Below are positions 33,001-45,009 of a stretch of 64,000 nucleotides of DNA, one piece after another. The DNA lies in NCBI GenBank assembly GCA_010279815.1, contig QEOQ01000486.1, positions 712,935 through 776,934 of the forward strand. Direction: 5' to 3'. The DNA is from Brachionus plicatilis (lineage: Eukaryota > Rotifera > Eurotatoria > Ploima > Brachionidae). The notes beneath the pieces are model-generated. The model worked only from the letters and a program-made list of their open reading frames with translations. It was not told where the DNA came from and did not search any database. The position numbers were made by a program, and so were the translations under genes. How positions within the stretch are numbered: the first letter of the stretch is position 1; every line of letters begins with the position of its first letter.

Positions 33001-35695
33001 AATGATAATTTGCATTGACAACGAAGTGTTCGAGTATGTTCCCCCTAGCATCGAACACTTTTTAAAGCAGAGCAATGAGCCCAAAGACCTGCACGACTTG
33101 ATGCCTTTGCTGAACCAGGTGATGATCAAATACAAGCAGCAGATAGTGCCGTTTATGCAGAGCATATTGATGCAGTTGACAGATGCGGTGCTGAATTTTG
33201 TGAACTCGCTGCCAACTCAGATAGCCTCGCAGATATTGAGAATTTCCACTAGCCAAATACAACAGTACAACCTGCAGCAGCCTTTGAACATTCAGTCGAT
33301 TTTGCCGCATGTTCAGACATATTTGGTTCAGGACGAAAACAGTGAAATTACGCCCGACACCCAGCTAGTCTTGGACATTCAGTTCATGTACAAATCTTAC
33401 TTTCAATTTTTGCTAAATGTTGTTAACAACGATCTGATGGACATCATTGCCATGCAGCAAACAAACGACATATACAAAATTTATTTTACTTTGCTACAAG
33501 GTGCTCAGCAGGGTCAACCTGATACGTCCAAGTCTTGTTTTCAGTGTATTCGAAAATTTATCAATTTTTTTGGTAGGTGATTTTATAATTTAATCATTCA
33601 AAATTCCTTTTTTTTTTACAGCAAAATTTGAATTTTTAGATTTTTTTTTATAAATTTGAAATTTTGAGAATTTGGAAAAATTTAAAAAAAAACAGATTTG
33701 AAGTCAGCACTAGATGGATCCAAAAAATTCTGTCATTTTATTTGCTTTTGAATTAAACAGCTTTTATTTAAACTTGTAGAAAAAAGAAAATATTTAATTC
33801 AAGTAGATTTTAAAATTTAATGGTTAATTAGCTTAGTCTTCAATTCATTTTACAAAAAAAACCCTCTTGGGCCTTATTATAATTAATTTAATCTAATTTT
33901 TATAATAATTTTTTAAAGAAAAATTAAAACATTTTCAATGAAGAATGAATTAATTATAAGGTTTTCAAATTTTGAAATAAATTGTCAAAAATTATTAAAT
34001 ATACTAAGTAATGAGTAAAAGAAGTATCTAAAAAGGTCGAAATAATCCCTTGGTCTTTTGAGTGCTAATACAAAAATACTTCATTGAAACAAGCTATTTT
34101 TTTTTTACCATAAAAATTATTTTACAACTTTTAAAGAAAATTGTTTCAAAAAAACCCTTTATTTTTTCTTTGGCAAAGGACTTGGAAAAATTCCATTTAA
34201 ATGTCCATTTAATAACTTATTAAACAAAAATTAAAATTAATCCCATAATTTAATTGCTTTCATAAAAATTGGTATATTTTATTAAATTACGATAGATTAT
34301 TATTCTTAAAAAAAATTCATGATACATTTTCTATGAAAATTTTTTTTTATTTTTTACACAGAAAATTAAAAAAAATTGAAAATCTGAAAATTTAGCAATA
34401 AAAGAATATTAGTGTTATAATTTACAGTTTTATTATTTTTTCTATTTTTTAAAAAACCGACAGACCGTTCTAATGGTAGAAAATACATTCAATTCAGTCA
34501 TACGTCAATTTCTAATGAAACTTTCTTTCATTATATTAGCAGATAGCTTTCAGATTTTTTGATCTAATTTTAAGTCAAAAAAGGAAGAGAATTAAAGTAT
34601 GTAGTTAAAAATAAATTAAAATTAATCAGCATTTATTCTTGTTAAAAAAATTTAAGAATTAAATTTTTAAATTATTTAAGAAAATTTATTTTATGTCAAA
34701 AATTGTTCTGTTTTCTTGAGAAAAGCTATATTTAAAAAACATCTAGTTCTAGTAAATTATTTGAAAATTATCATTGTACTATTCCTATTCCCATTTAAAT
34801 TGCTAATTTTTATTTTCTCAAATTTATTTCTAATTCCAGATGAAAGATTGGTGCCTAAAATGTGTCTGTTCTGAAAAAAAGCAGAAATATTTTTGAAATT
34901 TTGAATATAATTTAAAAATATAGATTAAAATCTTTAAGCTAATATTAATGCTAGTAAATTTAATATCTTGCATGAATTCTGCTATTAATCTTCAAATATT
35001 ATTTTTTTAAATATTTTTGGCTTAAAAAAATTTTCAAAATAACTAAAAATTCTCACTAAATTTAATTAAAAAGTTTTGTAAATAAAATATATTTTGACAA
35101 GCTGGACTAATTCATAAAAAATCTGCCTGTAAATGATACCATTCATAGCTTTTTTATCAATTCTTTCAACAAACAACTCACATTAATTACTAATTCTGAC
35201 TTTCTATATAATTTTTTGTTAAGCTCACTTATAAAATTCTTATTATTTGTTCTTCAAACAATTATCAAATGATTATTATGAGATTAATATTTTGAAAATT
35301 AATAATTAAACTGTTTTTTAGTTAACAAGCCAGATATGGGAAATTTTGTCAATTATACAATTGAGAACGTTGTACCGTGTTGCATGGACATGCTTTTTAA
35401 CCAAGCAATTGACTTAAACGATGCCCAACAAGTTTTAGTATTGAATGAACTGGCTCAGTGTCTAATTATGCTCTACAATAAGTTTGGTGACGAATTCATA
35501 AAATATCTAGAAATGAGCTGCCTGCCAAGTTTTAACCTCAGTCCACAAGTTATTCAGGTAATTTAAATTTTTTTTTGTAAAGTTTTATCAAGTCTAGATT
35601 TTTATTTTAAGGAATTGTTCCAGGTAATCAAGTCAAATAATCCAAAAGGATTGAAAACAGTCAAGGAAATGATTCAACCAAAAACAAAAAAATGA
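27062..35695 (+). CDS. XPOT: Exportin-T (tRNA nuclear export receptor)
   Basis: Seven exons: 27062-27136, 27191-27273, 28536-29538, 29596-29658, 32021-33572, 35322-35557, 35612-35695. Phases agree at every junction and give 1031 residues (human 962). Exportin-T is an importin-beta-like HEAT-repeat receptor that carries mature tRNA out of the nucleus with RanGTP. The N-terminal Ran-binding region (about 1-130) has the expected order: SDQQKLIHEFERLK, QTKFFCMQVIENF, then NKKAAQLFALV. Further blocks include NLVESWF, CQTLEVIGAYISWI, GEDEAMFLEFRK, SRVSYLFSRFTK, SSDEQLFLYE and GVRQFLHRMIICI. The last exon ends PKTKK. Introns 2, 4 and 5 are 1.3, 2.4 and 1.7 kb, far above the 50-bp norm here, and intron 4 holds a transposon. 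AATAAA at 35720 is a likely poly(A) signal. Confidence 0.95.
31064..31951. mobile_element. Mariner-type element with about 300-bp inverted arms in XPOT intron 4
   Basis: The ends read CAGTACTGATT and its complement, each next to TA (31062-31063, 31952-31953). The arms 31064-31382 and 31661-31951 pair imperfectly along their length. The 278-bp centre encodes on the minus strand a conserved-looking peptide, RNDEEAVEAILEFQRKL then AKCQAYINHLKEVF. This resembles the C-terminus of Tc1/mariner-like transposases, where a final helix follows the DDE core. The rest of the transposase is lost. Confidence 0.75.
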
Positions 35696-35719
35696 AACAA
35701 ATTTTAGTATCATCAAAGG

Positions 35720-35725
35720 AATAAA
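35720..35725 (+). terminator. Poly(A) signal of XPOT
   Basis: AATAAA 25 nt after the exportin-T stop, in an A-rich trailer. Confidence 0.5.
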
Positions 35726-36179
35726 ATAAAAAATAAAAAAATAATATTTCTTCAAACAGAAAAATTAACCGAAAATTGTTCTATTTATTTTTGTGCTGTT
35801 GAATTTGAATTTTTCTTTCTCTTTTTCGCAATTCATTCCTAAAAGTTAATCTTTATTTATCGGAAGCAAAAAAATTGAAATTGTTTATTGAAAAATTGTT
35901 ATTGATTTTAGCTAAAACAAAAAAAAACAAAACAAAAGGTTTTATTTAAACTTTTAAAAATACAAGTCTTAAATAAATTCCTCAAATTTTATTTAAATAA
36001 ATTTTAATAAATGATCAATTTTTTCTTTAATGTAACATTTTTTTGATCTCAAGTTTTTACCATTAACTTTTGTGATAATTTTAAAGACAAAAAATTTTGT
36101 TTCAAAAAAAAAACTATTATAATTCAGCTTTCAAAAATTTCAACTACTTTGAAGTATTTTGAACTTTGGAGTAAAAAAA
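35726..36179. other. Intergenic between XPOT and DHRS1-like 1
   Basis: About 450 bp of AT-rich DNA on the same strand as both neighbours. No gene. It should hold the promoter of the reductase gene, but no element is distinct. Confidence 0.4.
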
Positions 36180-37615
36180 ATGCGTTCTTTAGCTAACAAA
36201 ATAGCACTTGTTACTGGTGCTACTCGAGGCATCGGAAAAGGTATAGCCTTACAATTGGGAGAGAGTGGAGCCAAAGTTTACATAACTGGACGAACTCTGC
36301 GATCCAAAAAAGGCTCAGGATCACTAGAGGAAACTGTTGATGAAATAAAAAAACGCGGTGGTGAAGCGATACCTGTTGAATGTGACCATGAAAAATCCGA
36401 GCAAGTCGAGGAATTGTTCAAAAGAATATCCAAAGACCAAAATGGCCAATTGGATATTTTGGTTAACAACGCATACAAGGGCGTTGGGACAATTTTGGAA
36501 AATATGAGATTAAAATTTTGGGAATATGACCCGTCTGTTTGGGATGACATCAACAATGTTGGTCTAAGAAACCATTACATTTGTACAGTCTTTGCATCCA
36601 AGCTTATGATACCTCGGCAAAAGGGTTTGATAGTAAATATCTCTAGTTTTGGTGGACAGAGATATTTATTTAATGTTCCATATGGAGTGGGAAAAGCAGC
36701 TTTAGACCGTATGGCTGTAGATTGCGGAATCGAGCTTAAAAAACATAAGATAGCTTGTCTAAGCCTTATGTTAGGTGCTGTCAGAACAGAAACCATGACT
36801 GATTTAGTCTCTAAAGGAGGAGAAAAGCTTAAGCTGAAGTCTGACCCCAACAGCAAAACGGTAAGTCATGGTTTTCATTAATTTTTTCAAAATTAATTTT
36901 TTATAAGAATGTTGGATTAAAAGAGATGTTCGATCAAGGAGAAACTGTTGAGTTTGGTGGAAAAATTATAACAAATATGGCATCCAATTCAAAGATTATG
37001 AAGGTAATTTATATTTTTTTATTTTTCTACACCCTTCTTTGTATTGATAAGATTTTTTAATTTAACCTTTGACTCCTGTTTTGGTTCAAGGGATTTTTTA
37101 ATCTTAAAATATTTTTAATTCACTTTATTAAACAAAAATAAAGAAGATTATTTAAAAGTTTATTATTTGAATAAAAAAAAAAATATTTTAAATCTGTTAA
37201 TAAATTCTTATTCTAATTTTGATTAAAGCCTTTCAATTCTTGGAGGTTTTAAGAGTAAAAATCTATAAATAAAATTTTTACCGAAAAAACAAATAAATTC
37301 CTTTACGACCGCTTTTAATTTTTACTCGCATTAAAATTCATTTATTTTAATCCAGATTTAATAAAAAACCTTTAAATAATTAAAACTAGTAATTTTTTTA
37401 AATTTAAGTACTCTGGGAAAATAGTGATTGCATCCGATTATGCAGACAAATATGGTATAAAGGACATTGATGGCCGTAGAGTTCCAAGCCACAGAGAATT
37501 GCAAAATATTGCCCCGTTTTTGCCAAAGAATCTGAGATTTTTGACGTCTATTTTACCTGGCGGTTTCAAAATACCTCAGGCTTTTATAGATATTGCCAAT
37601 AGCAAATACATTTAA
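36180..37615 (+). CDS. DHRS1: DHRS1-type short-chain dehydrogenase/reductase, paralogue 1
   Basis: Three exons: 36180-36860, 36908-37003, 37409-37615, giving 327 residues (human DHRS1 313). It is a classical Rossmann-fold SDR: cofactor loop TGATRGIG (12-19), NNAY (96-99) in place of NNAG, catalytic Ser (155/156 in NISS), and Tyr168/Lys172 in YGVGK. WDDINNVGLRNHY and the C-terminal DYADKYGIKDIDGR block are DHRS1 signatures. DHRS1 is an NADPH-dependent reductase of the endoplasmic reticulum acting on steroids and xenobiotics. The ATG at 36180 opens MRSLANKIALV directly before the fold and is preferred. AATAAA at 37675 is a likely poly(A) signal. Two paralogues lie on the other strand at 40791-41933 and 42085-43317. 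Confidence 0.92.
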
Positions 37616-37674
37616 TTCACAAATACCAGAAGGGTTACTTGGAACTTTTATGATATTTTTTTTGCTCTTTGCAA

Positions 37675-37680
37675 AATAAA
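37675..37680 (+). terminator. Poly(A) signal of DHRS1-like 1
   Basis: AATAAA 60 nt past the stop codon. Confidence 0.5.
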
Positions 37681-38518
37681 TTTAACTTATTAAACATTTT
37701 TTCTTCATCAATTCTGAAAATTAATTGTTCATTTAACCCTAAATATTAAGATTATTTTATAAATAATTTATTAACACGTTCAACAAGTTTTATCTCTTAT
37801 CGAGAGCATGCTCTAAGCTGCTTAAGCAGACCATATATAACGGGTGAACCATAATTCTTTGCACAAAATTCATATTGAAAAAAAATGTGATAGGAATAAA
37901 GCAAATTTTTGAAACTTTGTGAACTTAAAGATCATTATGTGTTATGCATAAAATCATAGTTTGTTAAATTTTTGAATTGTTTCTATGACTAAGGCCTCCT
38001 TTGATACATATGCTCCTATTTAAATAGTTTGTCCTCATTTAAAAAATAATAAAATCATTTTTTAAATCATACTAGCTTATTCAAAATCATTTTCTCTTTC
38101 AAATGAAATCCTTGAAGTATTTTTGACTAATATTGATCAAAAGTAATTCTAAAAAAACTGCAAAAAATGACTGAAGTTGAAAATTATTGAGAAATAACAA
38201 AAATTTACTCACGTATACAATATTTTGTGACTAAAAAAAGTAAATATTAATCACTCAATATTTTTTTTTGAAGAAATTTGCCTAAAAAATGCATATTTAT
38301 ATCTAAGCCAAATTTTTCTAAGAGATAAATTTTAAATTAAAAAAATTTATATATTTTCAATGTAAAAATGATTCTTTTACAAAAAAAAAGGCATCTAAGT
38401 TGGTGGTCTCTTTTATTCCTATTTTAACTTAAATTTAAAATAGTTGCATTTCGTTTTGCAATTAAAAATATTTGTTTTTTGTTCTAGCTAACTTATTTAT
38501 TTCATTTTAATATTTTTT
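37681..38518. other. AT-rich intergenic, no gene seen
   Basis: No coding or inverted-repeat structure recognised before the transposon at 38519. Confidence 0.45.
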
Positions 38519-39279
38519 TGGGTCTTGTACCCTTCCCGGACAATTGTCCATGGACAATCATATATGTCTGATTGGTGGACAAATTTTTTATTTTATTGTC
38601 CATGTATTTTTTCAATTGTCCACCTGTATTTCTAATTGTCCAGGTAATTTACAAAATGTCCAATTAAAAAAAGGTAATTAAGCTAACTTATAACAGCTTT
38701 TAAAAATAAATAAAAAAATTGCTTATTAAACTTGCAATATTTTTGAAAAAAAAACGCTTAAAAAAATTTATTTTCAATTACCGTAAACTCGTGTTCACGA
38801 CTCAAAAACTCCGCTTTAATCTAATTAAAATTGTCTTTTACTCTATATGGCCAAAGATTGAGTTTTTGGAAAAAAATTAAAAAAAAATTAAAAAATCCCA
38901 TCCTTTGCTTAGAGTAAAAGACAATTTCAATTAGAGTAAAAGCGGAGTTTTTTGCTTTTACTCTTAGAGTCGTGAACACGAGTTTACGGTATCAAACAAA
39001 AAATGACGTTTTTAAGTAAAAAAAAGTAAAAATTTTTTTTGATTGAGATAAAAAGTTAAATAGATAATTAATTATATTGAATAATTGACTTAAAATAAAT
39101 AAATTTTTTTTCTAATTGGCCACCTATATTTCTAATTGTCCACCTATATTTCTAATTGTCCACCTGTATTTCTAATTGTCCAGGTAATTTAAAAAAAAAT
39201 TTTTTTATTAAAAATTTGTCCACCAATCAGACATATATGATTGTCCATGGACAATTGTCCGGGAAGGGTACAAGACCCA
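38519..39279. mobile_element. DNA transposon with about 70-bp inverted ends, carrying a nested MITE
   Basis: The ends begin TGGGTCTTGTACCCTTCCCG and stay inverted for about 70 bp, including the internal palindrome TTGTCCATGGACAA. Subterminal 20-bp tandem units (TCTAATTGTCCACCTATATT) occur about four times at 39110-39185. No transposase. A MITE of the CCGTAAACTCG family sits inside at 38781-38989. Target duplication is obscured by T runs. Confidence 0.85.
38781..38989. mobile_element. Nested MITE, CCGTAAACTCG family, near-palindromic
   Basis: CCGTAAACTCGTGTTCACGA on the left and its complement on the right, with TA on both flanks (38779-38780, 38990-38991). Arms of about 90 bp include AACTCCGCTTT and TAAAAGCGGAGTT. 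It shares only the outer 14 bp with the copies at 18535 and 19985, so it is a different subfamily. Confidence 0.82.
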
Positions 39280-39376
39280 TTTTTTTTTTTAAATATTAAA
39301 ATTAAAATTTTTAAATTAAAAAATTTATTTGAATTTTCAAATAACTATAATGGGCAAATCTAAACCAGCAACCTAT

Positions 39377-40187
39377 TGGCAAAATGTAATTTATTGTACA
39401 TTTTTATAATTTTACATTTTTACATTTTTGAGAGAAGAAAAAAAAGTTTCAAAATCAAAAAATCTAAAAAATTTTCATTCAAGAAAAGTAATAATAAATT
39501 CGCAATTAATTAAAAGGGATTTTCAAAAAATTATCCTTGGTTTTTACATTTAAATTAATTAAAAAGGGGTTGTGAAGTTCATTTCAATTCGATTGTTTCA
39601 ATTCAAAAAAAATTGAATAACTTTTTTATTATAAGGAATAATTTAGTTCTCTAAAATGCTTAATGTTTAAGCAACTTTGCTTAATCCGAAAATATATGTC
39701 TGCAAAAACTCTGCAATATACTTGCACAGGTGATTAGAATACTTTTTAATGGCGTGCGTTTTCATTTAAGAAAAGTAATAATAAATTCGCAATTTTCTGC
39801 ATTTTTGCACGCCATTAAAAAGTATTCTAATCACCTGTGCAAGTATATTGCAGAGTTTTTGCAGACATATATTTTCGGATTAAGCAAAGTTGCTTAAACA
39901 TTAAGCATTTTAGAGAACTAAATTATTCCTTATAATAAAAAAGTTATTCAATTTTTTTTGAATTGAAACAATCGAATTGAAATGAACTTCACAACCCCTT
40001 TTTAATTAATTTAAATGTAAAAACCAAGGATAATTTTTTGAAAATCCCTTTTAATTAATTGCGAATTTATTATTACTTTTCTTGAATGAAAATTTTTTAG
40101 ATTTTTTGATTTTGAAACTTTTTTTTCTTCTCTCAAAAATGTAAAAATGTAAAAATATAAAAATGTACAATAAATTACATTTTGCCA
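39377..40187. mobile_element. 811-bp near-perfect palindromic element
   Basis: TGGCAAAATGTAATTTATTG at the left is matched by its complement at the right, and the arms pair for about 400 bp to a centre near 39785. ACCTA flanks both sides and may be the target duplication. A segment of the arm (AAGTAATAATAAATTCGC, at 39485) recurs at the centre (39773), so the centre was rebuilt from the arm. Open frames inside are by-products of the palindrome. Relatives are at 62507-62762 and, partially, 1331-1440. Confidence 0.85.
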
Positions 40188-40790
40188 ACCTAACGTGAAC
40201 TTGCGATTGCACATTTTAAGCAAATTTTAATATTTTAAAAAACAATTGAATTCAATTAATTTCAATTTGAATTTTTGTGCAAAGAATTATGGTTAACCCT
40301 TTACTTTGTTTAGAAACGTACTGTATTACCACATCTTTACCTTTTTTTCGTTAAATGAATTTATAAATTTAATTACTATGTAATAATTTAAATTTTGTTC
40401 TTTTTTTCTTTCAGTTCTTTTGAAAAATAATTAGACACTTCAAAAGTGGAATTGAAAAATGAGTTTTAAAAGAATTCAAGTACCAGTTGACGATTTGTCG
40501 CTAAACAAAATTAAAAAAAACATTTAATATATTTAGAAAGTGAGCTAAGATTTTTAAACCCCTAAAATATATTGCATTAACAAAAATATTTGAAAAAATA
40601 CTGAAGTTAGTTGTTAAATTTTTTAAAATTTAGATTTCTATAAATTTTTAATAAAATAGAATTTTTTGTGTGGAAAAGTTTTTTTAACTTTATTAAATTT
40701 TGATTTAGTCAAGGTTGAATAGAAAAAAAAATTTTTCTTGAATTCTAAAACTAATAAAAAAATAAAAATTCTCTTTATTCAAATTTTTTT
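40188..40790. other. AT-rich 3' flank of DHRS1-like 2
   Basis: No gene seen in about 600 bp. Confidence 0.4.
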
Positions 40791-41933
40791 CTAATACTTT
40801 GAATATAAAATATCAAAAACAAATTGCGGAATTGAAATAAAACCCGGTACTAAATTAGCTATCCATTTTAAATTATCTGGAAGCGACATTAACAATCCTG
40901 ATTTTAATTGTTTAAAACTTGTAATTTGTCTTCCGTCAACATCTTTGATTCCGTGCGCGCGGGCATAATCAGCTGCGATCACAACTTTAGATGTATACTT
41001 AGAAAGATTTTTATCTTGTGCCAAAGAAACAATGCATTTTCCAGCAAATTCTATCGATTCTCCTTGTTCGAACACTTTTTTCATTGAAATTTGCTAAATT
41101 TTAAAATTGAAAAAAAAAATAAATAAAAAAAATCTATATCAAAAAAGTACCTTTCCAGAAATTCCTGATATATCAGGATTCTGTTTGCTGATCATATCAG
41201 TTACTAGTTCTGTTTTAACAGCGCCAGGATAGAGACTTAGCATTACAACATTATGTTTGCTTAGTTCTTTACCACAATCAACTGCCATTCGATCAACAGC
41301 TGCCTTGCCTACACCATAGGCCACATTAAAAATGTACGACATTCCACCAAAACTTGAAATGTTAATTATCAGACCCTGTTTTCTAGGCACCATCATCCTC
41401 GCTTTTTTAAATTATTTTATTAAATTTTAGAAAAAAAAGGGCTTAGAATTCTCACCAGCATAAACAGTGCAAATATAGTGATTTCTCAATCCGACATTAT
41501 TAATCTCATCCCATACTTCGGGCTTTTGTTTCCAAAATTCCAATGAACTTCCCTCGAAGATAGTCTTTGGGAAAAAAATAAAAAAAATGTAATCCAATTA
41601 TTAAGATAGACCAACAGTGACTCCTTTGTAAGCATTGTTAACTAAAATGTCCAAAATACCATTTTGTTCGGTTTCGATTTTCTGGAATAGCTCGGCAATT
41701 TCATGATCACTTTCGTGATTTACTTGGACTGGAATGCAGACGCCACCACGCTCTTTAATCTCATTAGCTGTTTGCTCCAGTGAACCAAGGTTATTTGTAG
41801 ATTTTAATGTTCGACCAGTTATATAAACCAGAGCGCCGGCTTGCCCCAACTGTAATGCTATACCTTTACCAATGCCACGAGTTGCGCCTGTCACTAAAGC
41901 AACTTTGCCTGCCAATGGTCTATTTTTTGACAT
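40791..41933 (-). CDS. DHRS1: DHRS1-type short-chain dehydrogenase/reductase, paralogue 2
   Basis: Four exons: 41933-41616, 41564-41456, 41401-41151, 41093-40791, giving 326 residues. It has TGATRGIG (15-22), NNAYKG, the NISS serine and YGVGK, so the SDR catalytic set is complete and the enzyme is probably active. The first intron begins GTTGGT, a weak donor. It is required to keep KGVTTIFEG aligned with paralogue 1, so I am fairly confident of it. The other introns are 54 and 57 bp. It is head-to-tail with paralogue 3, whose stop is about 150 bp upstream of this ATG. The two arose by tandem duplication and could share a transcript. Confidence 0.9.
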
Positions 41934-42084
41934 TCTAAATGAGATTTTTTTTTTATAAAATAAAAATTTTAAAAAAATTCTAAAATTAAAGCTTTTAACT
42001 GCTTCGATTTGAAGTAAAAAATAAAATAAAAATCAATGAAAAAAATTTATTTTTTTTTCTGTTTAAATTAGATTAAATTAAATT

Positions 42085-43317
42085 TTAGAATTTGGTGCTG
42101 ACCACGTCCATTAAAAATTGGGGAACCTTGACAAAATTAGGAACAAAATTCGAAATAAAATGAAGTTCTTTGGGAAGAACAAGTTTCATTGCGTTATTGA
42201 CCTGTCTATAGCTGGGTATGACCCGACCGTCAACATCTTTAATCCCATAGCATTGAGCATATTCAGCAGCATTGACAATTTTGCCAGAATACTTCATTAA
42301 ATTTGAATCAGTGGCTAGAGCAGAGATTACTTTGCCAGCGAATTCGGGAGTTTCCGAATCAGCGATTACATCTTTAAGTTTGATTTCTTTGAGCAATAAA
42401 CTTGTAGGGTCCATTTTTAGCACAGCTTTGTCTCCTTTTTCTCGTAAAATTTGCTCCGAAAATTCAGTTCTGACCCCGTTCAAAAGCAAGCTCAAACAAG
42501 CAACATTGTGCTTTCTTAACTCAAGACCGCAATCACTGGATATTCGGTCTACGCCAGCTTTGCCAATGCCATAACATGCATGACTTAAAATAAAATGTGA
42601 AATTAAAAAATTGATTTTCTAAAAGAAAATAACTCCAAAAATTAATTTATTTGGTGACAAAAAATTACAAGGCATATTGTAGTCCGCCAAGACTTGATAT
42701 GTTTACGATTAGACCCTTTTGTCTTGGAACCATGAGTCTTGAGGCATGCACTGTGCATAAATAGTTGTTTCTGAGGCCGACATTATTTATGTCATCCCAA
42801 GTCTTTGCTGGATCTGTTTCCCAAAAGTTTAAGTTTGCAGCCTCGAAAATAAACTAATATTGAAAATTTAAAAATTAAATAAAAATTATTTTTTGAAGCA
42901 TGTTACATCTCCAGCCTTAAAAGCACTGTTTACCAAAAGATCTAATTGACCATTTTGTTCATCTTTAATTTGCTGAAATAGTTTTTCGACCTGTTTGTCG
43001 TCTTCGTGGTCACACTGGACTGGAAAACACTGTCCTCCTCGATTTCTGATCTAAAAAATATCAAAAACTAAAAAAATTATGGAACAAAAAAAATTTCTAT
43101 ACTTCTTCGGCAGTTTTTTCCAGAGATAGGCCATCTTTTGATGTTAACTTGCGGCCAGTAATGTAAACCTTGGCTCCATGTTCACCCAGTTGCAAAGCAA
43201 TGCCCTTACCAATGCCTCGACTTGCACCTAAATTAAAAGTTTTTTAAATTAGAAAGATTTCTTTTTGCTTTAAATACCTGTTACTAGAGCAACTTTATTA
43301 AGCAATTTGAGACTCAT
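42085..43317 (-). CDS. DHRS1: DHRS1-type short-chain dehydrogenase/reductase, paralogue 3
   Basis: Five exons: 43317-43278, 43227-43103, 43050-42907, 42853-42669, 42583-42085, giving 330 residues. The first intron splits the cofactor loop (VTG then ASRGIGKG), a position absent from the other two copies. The NNAG/NNAY position reads NSAF, so the structural Asn of the SDR catalytic tetrad region is changed. The Tyr and Lys of YGIGK and the SSLGG serine remain. WDDINNVGLRNNYL and EYAQCYGIKDVDGR identify the DHRS1 group. It is the most diverged of the three copies and has the most introns. Activity may be altered; that is inference. Confidence 0.88.
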
Positions 43318-45009
43318 TATTAGATTTGTCAAAGTCAATGAAAAAAGAGTTAAGATTAGATTCTTAAATTTAGATCTTCTATTTTGAATTTGATTTGATC
43401 ACGTGACTTATTATCGTGCATTTTTTGAATTACATAAGTTCTTAAAAAATTTGGATGAAAAATGTGAACTGAAATTTGTTTTGCTCATGCTTAGAGTTAT
43501 TCTAAAGTCTAAATGTTCTGAAGAGAAAAGTTAATTTAAAATCAAATAATAAACATTTAACAAACCTAAAAAATATAAAATAGACTTTGATTTTTGAATA
43601 CTAATTATTTATAATAAAAAAAACTTTAAACTTCTAGATTTTTCATTTTTATTTTTATCTTAATAAAGATAAAATTTTTACAAATTTTTCAATTAAAAAT
43701 TTTCATAATTTGTTAGATAATTTTTGGTGAATAATGAAATGAGGTTTAGATTTTTTTGATTCCTTTTTTATTAATAATAAACCAACACTTTTGAAATTAA
43801 AAATCAAAAAGCCTCTCATTTTAACTATTATGAAAAAAGCATATACCAATGGATTTTATTTTTTGTATCAATTATTTTCAAGTCCATAATTTCTGATAAA
43901 TTTAAAACTATTTACATTGTAAGTTTGATTAAATATCATAAGTTTAATAAAAATTTAATGTATAATTATTGACATTAGATTGCATTAATCACTAGGTTAA
44001 TTGATCAAAATAAAAAAGAAAAAAATTACTTAAAAAGTTTCTATTTAAAATTTTGAAAAAATATTTATTAAGTATAAAGAGGAAGAATAAATTTTAATAG
44101 TAATTGGAACTCTATATTTTGAAAAAAAACAAGGCTTCAGCTTAAAACTTATTCCTAGCACAGGACAACTTCTATTGAAGATTTTCAGCAAATTTTTGCC
44201 TAATGAAATGAATCGTTCTAGTAAATAATTGTCAAAACATGGACATTTTTTTAATATTTTATTCTTCAAAAATTAGCTTATTCTTATTGTAGGATCTTCT
44301 AAATCCTTTTTCCTGAGACTCGCTTCCATCAAGCCGGAAATCATAACACGGAAACTTGTTTAAAATTACGTTAATTGCGTTATTTTCTCAATTAACTGTA
44401 TAACTGTAAAACTAAATAACTGTAAAAAAATGTTTTACATTTCAAAATTTAGATTGGGTCCTAATTCAAGAATTTAAAAAATTAATTTATTTTAAAAATA
44501 ATCTCAGTATATGTAACTATTTACTGCGACTCAAGTAAAATAAAATGGTTAATAATATTTTTTTGAAAGTCATCTTAATGATTTAAATCTTCCTCTAGTA
44601 AAAAACTAGAAAATCAAAAAGAAACAATGAATAGAGTAATCAAGAAATCTTAAAGAAAGTTTATGGAACAAAAACTTGTTTATGATTTTGAAAATTGAAA
44701 GCTAATTTGTCGAAACCGATTTATTAACCTTAACCAAAGAGATCAGTCTGAGTCCATATTTAAGATTTGACTGCTTGTTATTGAGGAAACTTTTTTTTTT
44801 AAATACCCACATTATAGTAGCTATAAATTGTTTAAATATTAAACTTTCAATTAATTTCATAAAGTTTTTATTTGATAATTAATTTTACAATTAAAATAAA
44901 TTTTGAAAATTCAGATATTCAATTTTATGTTCTGCACAAAATTTCAACAAAAAAAATTTTAAATTCATTTTATTTAAGTTTTAATATCACATTTTTAAAA
45001 ATAAAAAAT
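43318..45009. other. AT-rich intergenic, no gene seen
   Basis: About 1.7 kb without recognisable coding or transposon structure. The short minus-strand frame at 44045-44269 has no supporting feature. Confidence 0.45.

Noticed and set aside
32509..33310. Open frames on the minus strand opposite XPOT exon 5
   Set aside because: They are shadows of the well-conserved exportin-T coding sequence and have no domain of their own.
39377..40223. Short Lys-rich ORF in the palindrome
   Set aside because: It appears on both arms because of the inverted repeat and carries no domain.
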